From CAYFVR01 sp046541515 (GTDB taxonomy: Bacteria; Desulfobacterota; Desulfobacteria; Desulfobacterales; Desulfococcaceae): a stretch of 15,281 nt of DNA. Positions 1 to 5,589 of this stretch are shown in pieces; within the stretch, counting starts at the first letter, position 1; each line of letters begins with the position of its first letter. The DNA lies in assembly GCA_046541515.1 (NCBI GenBank), contig JBKHDD010000119.1:1-15281 (forward strand), in the 5' to 3' direction. Under the pieces are notes generated by a model. That model worked only from the letters and a program-made list of their open reading frames with translations, was not told where the DNA came from and did not search any database. The position numbers and the translations under genes were made by a program.

Positions 1-1
1 G

Positions 2-817
2 TCCGAAGAGGAGGCCGCCCGGCAAAAGCCCGAGCCGGAAAAAACGCCGCCCGAATCCGAAAAGCCCGCTTCCGAACCGTCGGAAGCGCCCGATGAAACG
101 GTTATCAAGCTGTCCGAAACCAAGGAGAGGGATCCCATGGACCGAAACATCACGTTTCTTGCCGCCGGAATTATCCTGCTCTTCATCCTCATTGGCGCCG
201 CGAGCTATTCCAATTCGTCCAAATACTACGTCAAACCCACCGACGACGGGGTTCAGATTTGGAAAGGCCGATTTTCTCCCCTCGGGCAAAAACGGCTGGC
301 CGACCTGGACGGCGTCGCGCCGCCGGAGCCCCTGCGGCCGGTCTATTCCCGGGAAGCGGCCCTCACCCTGGCCTTCAACCATTACATGTCCCGGGTCGAA
401 AATGAGCTGGAAGAACCCACACGGGTCGATTTCGAACAGTTGGACGCCATCCTGGACCGCACCGGAAAATTCGCTGTGACGGACGACCAGAAACTGGCGC
501 TGAATCAGCGACGGACCGACATCCAGTTGATGACCTACCTGTACCGGGCCAACGCGGCCGCCAGCCGAGGCGCCCGCGCCGGACTGTCGGAGGCCATCGA
601 ATTGCTGGAAGAGGCCGCCCTGCTCAAGTTGTCTCCACAGCAGACCACCTTCGTGGAGCGACAGATCGAGCTGATGGAGGACATGAAATCCGCGGCGCCG
701 GAAGCGCCGCCTGCCGAAGAGGCCGCCGAAAAGCTGGAAGTGCCCGCGCCGGAATCTGATCATGGCGCGGAAACCGCACCCGAAGACGAAGGGCACGAAC
801 CGACGCTGGAGATGTAA
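2..817 (+). CDS. Single-pass membrane protein with acidic tails, 5' end outside window
   Basis: I do not recognise this family. The reading frame is open from base 2 without a stop, so the gene most likely starts upstream of the window. The first 45 visible residues are Glu/Pro/Lys-rich and end in DETVIKLSE, which looks like a real cytoplasmic tail. One hydrophobic segment follows (ITFLAAGIILLFILIGAAS, encoded at about 149-205). After it come a short region with YYVKP and VQIWKGRF, a largely helical domain (about 300-690), and an acidic Pro/Glu/Ala-rich C-terminus. No catalytic motif is visible. A strong ribosome-binding sequence precedes an in-frame ATG at 137, so a 226-residue product starting MDRNITF is the alternative. 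A perfect intrinsic terminator directly follows. A role in the envelope is only a guess from the topology. Confidence 0.7.
   Translation, partial: SEEEAARQKPEPEKTPPESEKPASEPSEAPDETVIKLSETKERDPMDRNITFLAAGIILLFILIGAASYSNSSKYYVKPTDDGVQIWKGRFSPLGQKRLADLDGVAPPEPLRPVYSREAALTLAFNHYMSRVENELEEPTRVDFEQLDAILDRTGKFAVTDDQKLALNQRRTDIQLMTYLYRANAAASRGARAGLSEAIELLEEAALLKLSPQQTTFVERQIELMEDMKSAAPEAPPAEEAAEKLEVPAPESDHGAETAPEDEGHEPTLEM
122..136 (+). promoter_or_regulatory. Candidate internal ribosome-binding site
   Basis: AAGGAG at 122-127 lies 9 nt before an ATG at 137, inside the open frame of the first gene. It could be the true start site, giving a protein that begins just before the membrane segment, or a secondary start giving a short form without the acidic cytoplasmic tail. 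The upstream frame stays open and has coding-like composition, so I favour the longer protein. Confidence 0.35.
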
Positions 818-847
818 TTCCGCCGCGGTCTTTATCCGCATTCATCG

Positions 848-882
848 GGCGGTGGAAGGGTTCCCTTCCACCGCCTTTTTTT
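848..882 (+). terminator. Strong intrinsic terminator
   Basis: A perfect 13-bp inverted repeat, GGCGGTGGAAGGG (848-860) and its complement (863-875), is separated by two bases and followed by seven T residues (876-882). The position, 30 bases after the stop of the first gene, is right for a Rho-independent terminator. It ends 26 bases before the start codon of the crotonase gene. Confidence 0.95.
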
Positions 883-908
883 ATGATGAAATCCAAGGAA
901 GGGGAATC

Positions 909-1688
909 ATGGAGGACGCGATTCAGTTGAACAAGGAAGCGGGCATCGCCTGGCTTACCCTGAACCGCCCGGGGAACCGGAACGCGCTGTCCCTTGCGGT
1001 CATGGAAACCATTCTGGAGCGATTGGAAGCGGTCCGGGCGGACGCCGACACCCGCGTCCTGATCATCCGGGGAAACGGCCCGGCCTTCTGCGCGGGGCAC
1101 GACCTGCGGGAAATCGAAGAAGCCGAGGGGGACATGCGCCAGTTGCGAAAGGTTTTCGGCACCTGCGCGCGGATGATGCAAACCCTCCAAACGCTGCCCC
1201 AGCCGGTCGTCGCCCAGGTTCAAGGCATCGCCACGGCCGCCGGGTGTCAGCTGGCGGCGGCCTGCGACCTGGCCGTGGCGGAAACCGGAGCCCGTTTTTC
1301 CACCCCTGGAGTCCGCATCGGCCTGTTTTGCATCACCCCCATGGTCCCGCTGGTCCGGGTGATCGGACGGCGGCGGGCCTTGGAAATGCTGCTCACGGGT
1401 CGGTTCGTGGACGCCGAGGAGGCCCTGCGATTCGGCCTGGTCAATCGGGTCGCGCCGCCGGAGCGGCTGGAGGAGGAGACTCGGGAACTGGCCGCGCAGG
1501 TGGCGAATTTCAGCGGCTTCACGCTGGGTTTCGGGAAGCGGGCCTTTTACGAACAGGTGGACATGGCCGAGGGGGAAGCCTACGCCGCCGCCAGGGACGC
1601 CATAGTCCTCAACTGCATGGCCGAGGACGCCCGGGAAGGCATCGGAGCGTTTCTGGAAAAGCGGCCGCCGGAGTGGAAGCACCGATAG
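909..1688 (+). CDS. Enoyl-CoA hydratase/isomerase (crotonase) family, ECHDC3-like
   Basis: A 259-residue crotonase-fold protein, the usual family length. The first oxyanion-hole segment is visible as NGPAFCAGHDL (residues 56-66) and the second as GIATAAGCQLAAACD (106-120). The two acid/base glutamates of classical enoyl-CoA hydratases (Glu144 and Glu164 in the rat enzyme) align with Gln114 and Gly134 here, so ordinary hydration of enoyl-CoA is doubtful. The segments TAAGCQL, FSTPGVRIGLFC and LEKRPPEW closely resemble my memory of mammalian ECHDC3, a crotonase-family protein with no firmly established reaction. CoA-thioester binding is likely; the reaction is unknown. The ATG at 909 is chosen because it follows AAGGAAGGGG and lies after the terminator; starts further upstream would place that hairpin inside the gene. 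The gene converges on rpsI. Confidence 0.9.
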   Translation: MEDAIQLNKEAGIAWLTLNRPGNRNALSLAVMETILERLEAVRADADTRVLIIRGNGPAFCAGHDLREIEEAEGDMRQLRKVFGTCARMMQTLQTLPQPVVAQVQGIATAAGCQLAAACDLAVAETGARFSTPGVRIGLFCITPMVPLVRVIGRRRALEMLLTGRFVDAEEALRFGLVNRVAPPERLEEETRELAAQVANFSGFTLGFGKRAFYEQVDMAEGEAYAAARDAIVLNCMAEDAREGIGAFLEKRPPEWKHR

Positions 1689-1707
1689 TCGGTCGGCGCG
1701 GACGACG

Positions 1708-1738
1708 AAAGGGGAGCCGCGAAATGCGACTCCCCTTT
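1708..1738. terminator. Hairpin between convergent genes, probable bidirectional terminator
   Basis: AAAGGGGAG (1708-1716) pairs with CTCCCCTTT (1730-1738). Inside that stem, after one mismatch, CGC pairs with GCG around a GAAAT loop. It sits between the crotonase stop (1688) and the rpsI stop (1771), as expected for a shared terminator. The T-tract on either strand is only three residues within the stem, so termination may be weak. Confidence 0.6.
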
Positions 1739-1770
1739 GCATTCCAGCCTGAAAAAAACGAGCCGGAAGA

Positions 1771-2166
1771 TTACCGCTTGGAGAACTGGAACCGGGCGCG
1801 CGCGCCGCGCTGACCGTACTTTTTCCGCTCCTTCATTCGCGGATCGCGCTTGACAAAACCGGCCTTTTTCAGGGGCGGCCGCAAGTCGGCGTCAAAATCG
1901 ATAAGGGCGCGGGTAATGCCGTGCCGCACGGCGCCCACCTGTCCGGAAATTCCGCCGCCCTTGACCCGGACCTGAATATCGAAGGCCGACAGGTTGTTGG
2001 TCATCCTCAGCGGTTGCTGAAGAATGAGCCGCTGGGCTTCGATGGGAAAATATTCGGCCAAATCGCGGCCGTTTACGGTAATCTGTCCGTTGCCCGGCCG
2101 AAGCCAGGTTCGGGCAATGGAGGTTTTCCGTTTTCCGGTGGCGTAATATACGTTTTCTTTTTCCAT
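1771..2166 (-). CDS. rpsI: 30S ribosomal protein S9
   Basis: A 131-residue protein, the normal length for bacterial S9. It has the N-terminal YYATGKRKTSIARTWL segment, the central VKGGGISGQVGAVRHGITRAL region and the basic tail ending QFSKR that in this family reaches the tRNA anticodon stem in the P site. The ATG at 2166 follows AGGGG with a 6-base gap. It lies 37 bases downstream of rplM, the standard bacterial rplM-rpsI order, and is almost certainly co-transcribed with it. Confidence 0.98.
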   Translation of the reverse strand: MEKENVYYATGKRKTSIARTWLRPGNGQITVNGRDLAEYFPIEAQRLILQQPLRMTNNLSAFDIQVRVKGGGISGQVGAVRHGITRALIDFDADLRPPLKKAGFVKRDPRMKERKKYGQRGARARFQFSKR

Positions 2167-2203
2167 GGATATCCCCTGATCGCGAAAATTGGGTCTGGCG
2201 GTT

Positions 2204-2641
2204 TCAGTTGAGTTCCAGCGTTTCGGGCCGCTGGGCGGAATGGGGATGCTCCCCGCCGGCGTAAACCTTGAGTTTCTTAAAAATCTTCCGGCCCAGTCGG
2301 TTCTTCGGAAGCATGCCCTTCACGGCGAAGCGGAGCACCTCTGCGGGCTTTTTGGCCAGCATCTCCCGAATCGGGGTTTCCTTGATGCCGCCCATGTAGC
2401 CGCTGTGGCGGTAATAACGCTTTTGATCCATCTTCCGACCGGTCAGGACCACCTTCTCCGCGTTGATCACGATAATGTTGTCGCCGGTGTCGGCGTGGGG
2501 CGTATACATCGGATTGTGCTTTCCCCGGAGACGGGCCGCCACCTGGCTGGCCAGCCGGCCGAGGATTTTGCCCTCCGCGTCCACCACGAACCACTTGCCC
2601 GGATTGTCCACCGTTTTGGCGCTGCTCGTGTATTTTTTCAC
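2204..2641 (-). CDS. rplM: 50S ribosomal protein L13
   Basis: A 145-residue protein with L13 hallmarks: KWFVVDAEGKILGRLAS near the N-terminus, KHNPMYTPHADTGDNIIVIN, then KRYYRHSGYMGG. L13 is an early assembly protein of the large subunit. The start codon is GTG at 2641, preceded by AAGGAG with a 9-base gap; the sequence MKKYTSSAKTVDNPGKW fits the family N-terminus. In other bacteria L13 can repress its own operon through the mRNA leader. Here the leader contains a terminator-like hairpin (2677-2709), so attenuation of the rplM-rpsI operon is plausible but unproven. Confidence 0.98.
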   Translation of the reverse strand: MKKYTSSAKTVDNPGKWFVVDAEGKILGRLASQVAARLRGKHNPMYTPHADTGDNIIVINAEKVVLTGRKMDQKRYYRHSGYMGGIKETPIREMLAKKPAEVLRFAVKGMLPKNRLGRKIFKKLKVYAGGEHPHSAQRPETLELN

Positions 2642-2676
2642 CGTTGCTCACTCCTTGAAAATCGGGTACCGACAAT

Positions 2677-2709
2677 AAAAAAACGTTTTGGCCTCAACGC
2701 CGAAAACGT
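2677..2709 (-). terminator. Intrinsic-terminator-like hairpin in the rplM leader (candidate attenuator)
   Basis: Read on the minus strand, CGTTTT, a bulged C, and GGC pair with GCC and AAAACG around a GTTGAG loop, and seven T residues (2683-2677) follow. An extra A-T pair closes the base. The position, downstream of the predicted rplM promoter and about 36 bases before its GTG start, suggests premature termination of the operon rather than the end of another gene. Confidence 0.65.
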
Positions 2710-2722
2710 AACGGGGCTGGGA

Positions 2723-2749
2723 TTGACATGACAATCGGGATTCTATAAT
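2723..2749 (+). promoter_or_regulatory. Predicted sigma70-type promoter of the CYTH-phosphohydrolase operon
   Basis: A perfect consensus TTGACA (2723-2728) and a perfect consensus TATAAT (2744-2749) are separated by 15 bases, 2 fewer than ideal. Transcription would begin near 2756, about 54 bases before the ATG at 2810. The -10 shares four bases with the -10 of the opposing rplM promoter. Confidence 0.65.
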
Positions 2750-2770
2750 ACAAAGCCGTTCGGTTGTAAA
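2742..2770 (-). promoter_or_regulatory. Predicted sigma70-type promoter of rplM-rpsI
   Basis: On the minus strand a -35 box TTTACA (complement of 2765-2770) is followed after 17 bases by a -10 box TATAGA (complement of 2742-2747). The overlapping TATTAT two bases upstream is an alternative -10. Transcription would begin near 2735, giving a leader of roughly 95 bases. The -10 overlaps that of the divergent promoter. Confidence 0.6.
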
Positions 2771-2809
2771 TACCCGATTTCAACTCATCCCGGCGAAAAG
2801 GATCCGGCC

Positions 2810-3436
2810 ATGGCCGACCTGGAGATGGAGGTCAAATTTTTCCTTCCCGATCCCGACGCGACGCGCGAGGCCCTGCGGGAAGCGGGAGCGGTCGAAACCT
2901 CGGCCCGCGTGTTCGAATTCAATCTCCGGTTCGACGACGACCGGGGCGGTCTTCGCCGCCGCGAGTCCCTGTTGCGCCTTCGAAAGGATCGGGAAGTCCG
3001 GCTGACCTACAAGGGGGATCCCGGAGCGGCCGGGGCGGAACTGAAACACGCGGTCAAGGTGTTCCGGGAGCTGGAGGTGACCGTGTCCGACTTCGACCGG
3101 GCCCGGGCCATCCTGGAGGCGCTGGGCTTTTCTCCGGTCCAGATCTACGAAAAACACCGGGAAACCTTTTTGCTGGACGAAACCGAATGTTGCCTGGACG
3201 TCCTGCCCTTCGGCCATTTTCTGGAAATCGAAGGGCCGGCGGACCGAATCCCATCGGCGAGCCAACGGCTGGGGCTGCCCTGGGCCAAGCGCATTCTGGC
3301 CAACTATCTGGCCATTTTTGATGCCGTGCGGGCGGAACACGGCCTGGGGTTCACCGACCCGACCTTCTCCAATTTCGAGGGGCTCGCGGTGGACGCGGCC
3401 TCGGCGATCCGCCGCTTCGAGGCCGGGGCCTCATGA
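2810..3436 (+). CDS. CYTH-domain protein (CyaB/ThTPase superfamily)
   Basis: A 208-residue triphosphate-tunnel protein. The signature ExExK is present at the N-terminus (EMEVK, residues 5-9). Further charged positions typical of the tunnel follow: RLRKD (56-60), RLTYKG (64-69), FRELEV (85-90), YEKHRETF (113-120), CCLDVLPF (127-134) and FLEIEGP (137-143). Family members hydrolyse inorganic or organic triphosphates or, as class IV adenylate cyclases, make cAMP; the sequence alone does not settle which. The spacing of motifs recalls CyaB-type archaeal and bacterial proteins. The ATG at 2810 follows AAGGA with a 7-base gap. The stop overlaps the start of the next gene by 4 bases, so the two products are translationally coupled and may act on related phosphorylated substrates. 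Confidence 0.88.
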   Translation: MADLEMEVKFFLPDPDATREALREAGAVETSARVFEFNLRFDDDRGGLRRRESLLRLRKDREVRLTYKGDPGAAGAELKHAVKVFRELEVTVSDFDRARAILEALGFSPVQIYEKHRETFLLDETECCLDVLPFGHFLEIEGPADRIPSASQRLGLPWAKRILANYLAIFDAVRAEHGLGFTDPTFSNFEGLAVDAASAIRRFEAGAS

Positions 3437-4266
3437 TTCGGCTGCTCAACCTCAACCTGCGTTTCGGCCTGGCCGGGGATCGCGAAGAGCGCAGCTGGTC
3501 CCGCCGAAAAACGGCCCTGCCCCATCTGTTCGCCCAGGCGAACCCCGATTTTCTTTGCTTCCAGGAGGTCAACGATTTCCAGGCGGCCGACCTCGCCGGA
3601 CTGCTTCCGGGCTACTCGGTCATCGGTCGCCGGGAACCCGCGCCCAAATTCTGGCAGCACAACCTGATTTTCCACCGAAACGAATGGCGCTGCCGGGCGA
3701 AAGACCGGTTTTTTCTGAGCCCCACGCCGGACGTCCCCAGCCGGTTCCGGGACAGCCGTTGGCCCCGGCAATGCACCATGGGCCGATTCGTCCGGGGCGA
3801 AACGGAGGTGATCTGCGCCACCACCCACTTCGACTTTCTGGCCGGGGTGCAGCGCCGGAGCGCCGAAATTCTTCTGAAAAGGCTGACCCGATTCGGCGGT
3901 GAAGCCGTTTCAAACGGCTCGACCGTTCCCTCCAACGGTCCGGCGGCCCACGGGGAGCCCCCGGCCGCCATTCTGGCCGGCGATTTCAACGCGACGCCCG
4001 ACAGTCCCGCCCACCATTATCTCACGCGGGAAGGCGGATTCCGCCACGCCTTTTCCCCGCCGTTTCCGGCCACCTATCACGGATTTTCCGGCAACACGGC
4101 GGGGGAACACATCGACTGGACGCTCTACCGCGGGCCCCTGCGGGTGGCCGAAGCCCGAGCGGTCCAGGAGACGGAGCCAAGACCGGCCGGAGACCCGCCG
4201 GTCTACCCTTCGGACCACTTCCCGCTGTGGGTCGTCTTCGCGCCCGCCCGGTCCTTCATTTCTTGA
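3433..4266 (+). CDS. Endonuclease/exonuclease/phosphatase (EEP) family protein
   Basis: A 277-residue protein with the EEP active-site set in order: NLNLRFG (6-12, metal and phosphate side), FQEV with Glu45, ATTHFDF with His132, LAGDFNATP with Asp184 and Asn186, EHIDW with Asp228, and the terminal YPSDHFPL with Asp261 and His262. All are intact, so it should be a metal-dependent phosphodiesterase or phosphatase; the substrate (DNA, lipid head group, nucleotide) cannot be told. No signal peptide is visible, so it is probably cytosolic. It shares ATGA with the CYTH gene (3433-3436). A Gly/Ser/Pro-rich insert of about 22 residues (157-178), coded by two small palindromes, separates two core strands. 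Its last 11 bases overlap the bactofilin gene on the opposite strand. Confidence 0.9.
   Translation: MIRLLNLNLRFGLAGDREERSWSRRKTALPHLFAQANPDFLCFQEVNDFQAADLAGLLPGYSVIGRREPAPKFWQHNLIFHRNEWRCRAKDRFFLSPTPDVPSRFRDSRWPRQCTMGRFVRGETEVICATTHFDFLAGVQRRSAEILLKRLTRFGGEAVSNGSTVPSNGPAAHGEPPAAILAGDFNATPDSPAHHYLTREGGFRHAFSPPFPATYHGFSGNTAGEHIDWTLYRGPLRVAEARAVQETEPRPAGDPPVYPSDHFPLWVVFAPARSFIS
3903..3940. repeat. Two adjacent short palindromes inside the EEP gene
   Basis: AGCCGTTT-C-AAACGGCT (3903-3919) is followed directly by GACCGTT-CCCTCC-AACGGTC (3921-3940). Both would form stem-loops in DNA or RNA. They encode a low-complexity linker in an otherwise well-packed enzyme, which could indicate a small insertion. 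Confidence 0.5.
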
Positions 4267-4648
4267 TTTTTTTTTTTCGGTTGAACAGGCCGGGATTGGG
4301 CGGTTTGGATTCCGGGGGCGGCGGGGCCAGCCGGGTCACCTGCGCGTTGAGAATGCCGCCGGACTCCACCACCAGATCCTTGCAGACCACGGTGCCGTCG
4401 CAACTGCCCGTGGAAAGGACGATCAGCTTGTCGGCCGCCTCCACCTTCCCCTCGAATTTCCCGCCGATGGTCATGCTCCGCGCGGTGGTGTCGGCGTAAA
4501 CCGCGCCTTCTTCGCCGATGGTGATAAACTCCCCCTCCAAGGTCCCCTTGACGGTGCCCTTGATCAACACCTTCCCGGTGCAGCTCAACGTTCCCTCGAA
4601 GACCATCCCCCGGTCCAGAATGGAAAACACCTCTTCTTTTTTGGCCAA
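4256..4648 (-). CDS. Bactofilin family cytoskeletal protein
   Basis: A 130-residue protein with a bactofilin (DUF583) core: short beta strands in regular spacing with repeated Gly, such as GMVFEGTLSCTGKVLIKG (14-31), TVKGTLEGEFITIGEEG (32-48), TIGGKFEGKVEAADKLIVL (60-78) and GTVVCKDLVVESGG (85-98). The core is flanked by a short N-terminus and a Pro-rich then Lys-rich tail (RKKKIKK). Bactofilins polymerise without nucleotide and scaffold cell-wall enzymes. The start codon is TTG at 4648: a stop lies nine codons upstream with no better start between, and GGGGA precedes it. The last codons include an 11-base A tract. It lies 50 bases downstream of the stalk-protein gene and overlaps the EEP gene tail-to-tail by 11 bases. 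Confidence 0.93.
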   Translation of the reverse strand: MAKKEEVFSILDRGMVFEGTLSCTGKVLIKGTVKGTLEGEFITIGEEGAVYADTTARSMTIGGKFEGKVEAADKLIVLSTGSCDGTVVCKDLVVESGGILNAQVTRLAPPPPESKPPNPGLFNRKKKIKK

Positions 4649-4698
4649 AACGGTTCCCCGCTGATCTTTGGATTAGTGGGCCGGCCCGTCGGGCCGTC

Positions 4699-5589
4699 CT
4701 ATTCGGATTCGGCGGTCAACGGCGTTTCCAGCAACAGCCGCCCTTCGGCGTCAAACACGAAGGCGGTCGCCCCCCGCACCCGATCCCCCCGCAACTCCGG
4801 CCCGGCCCGGAACCGCATCGGCCGGTAGTTCTGAATGGAAAAGGTTTCCCCTTCCGCCTTCCCGGTGGGTCGGCCCTCCACCAGCGGAACTTCCGGCAAC
4901 GCCGCCCATCCGCCTTCCGACATTCGGGCCACCACCACCACATGACCGGAAATCGCCTCGCCGTCGGGGGCCGTATTGCGAAGCCGGAACTCCACCCCAT
5001 AGCCGTCACTTTCGGAAAAGGCCACCTTTTCCACCGCCACCACCGGCGGACCGGACGGAGCGGCGTTTTCCGGGGAAGATTCCGCCGGCGCGGCCGAAAA
5101 CACCCGATCCGGCGGCGACCGGGAATCGACCGGTTCCGAGGCGGAGGCCGGCGCCGACGGATTTGCCGCGGGAACGGGCCGGTCGGGGTCCGGCTCCGGG
5201 ACCGGGGCGGGCCGATCCGGCGCCGGTTCCGTCGAAACGACGGGGGATGGCGCTTCTTTCGCCGAAGGAACCGTCTGAGATGGCCGCGGCCCGGCCGGTC
5301 GGGCGACCGGCGCGCGCCGGAGCGCCTCCGCGGAGGCGGCCACGGCCTGGCGAAGGCGCTGGCTTTCGGCCCGTTCCAGACGAAGCAGATAAAACGTCGC
5401 GCCGGTCGCCACCAGCAATCCCAGAAAAAGAATCGCCGCCAGCCACGCGAAAAAATGAAAACCCCGCACGCGAATGGTCCGGCCGTTTTCATCCACCAAA
5501 AGCAGGGTCCAGCGGGACGACCGTCGGGAAGTGCGGGGCTCGGTCAATCGTTTCACATTTTTTGAAAGGTTTCGCGGAAGATCTTCCAT
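4699..5589 (-). CDS. Single-pass inner-membrane protein with Pro-rich stalk, bactofilin-linked
   Basis: A 296-residue protein of unrecognised family. A basic cytoplasmic N-terminus (1-45) contains RWTLLLVDENGRTIRVRGF, which looks like a beta hairpin just before the membrane segment (46-68). Next come a short helical, possibly coiled-coil stretch (69-91), a Pro/Ala/Ser-rich linker of about 95 residues, and a C-terminal beta-rich domain (about 188-296) with VEFRLRNTAPDG, FSIQNYRPMRF and ATAFVFDAEGRLLLETPL. The layout suggests a tether from inner membrane to periplasm. Bactofilin-linked M23 peptidases often have a similar cytoplasmic hairpin plus membrane segment, but no peptidase motif is present here. 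The ATG at 5589 follows GGAAGGGGGG and overlaps the upstream transpeptidase gene by 37 bases, so coupling is likely. Confidence 0.8.
   Translation of the reverse strand: MEDLPRNLSKNVKRLTEPRTSRRSSRWTLLLVDENGRTIRVRGFHFFAWLAAILFLGLLVATGATFYLLRLERAESQRLRQAVAASAEALRRAPVARPAGPRPSQTVPSAKEAPSPVVSTEPAPDRPAPVPEPDPDRPVPAANPSAPASASEPVDSRSPPDRVFSAAPAESSPENAAPSGPPVVAVEKVAFSESDGYGVEFRLRNTAPDGEAISGHVVVVARMSEGGWAALPEVPLVEGRPTGKAEGETFSIQNYRPMRFRAGPELRGDRVRGATAFVFDAEGRLLLETPLTAESE

Larger units (their letters stand above)
2659..2780. repeat. 10-bp inverted repeat flanking the divergent promoters, with a partial third copy
   Basis: AAATCGGGTA at 2659-2668 recurs exactly, inverted, at 2771-2780. Allowing one extra A, the match extends to TTGAAA(A)TCGGGTA, 13 bases. 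A shorter copy, AATCGGG, lies between the promoters at 2733-2739. One arm abuts the -35 of the rplM promoter and the other lies just upstream of the rplM ribosome-binding site. This could be an operator pair for a shared regulator, which is inference. Confidence 0.5.

Noticed and set aside
762..908. Upstream extension of the crotonase reading frame to an ATG at 762
   Set aside because: It would overlap the first gene and run through a perfect intrinsic terminator, and the added residues do not look like the family. The ATG at 909 has a good ribosome-binding sequence.
4261..4277. T11 tract after the EEP stop as an intrinsic terminator
   Set aside because: No GC-rich stem precedes the tract on the plus strand, and the bases encode the bactofilin Lys tail on the other strand.
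3899..4828. Plus-strand open frame across the EEP gene end, bactofilin and stalk gene
   Set aside because: It crosses three recognised genes out of frame and has Arg/Pro-rich shadow composition.
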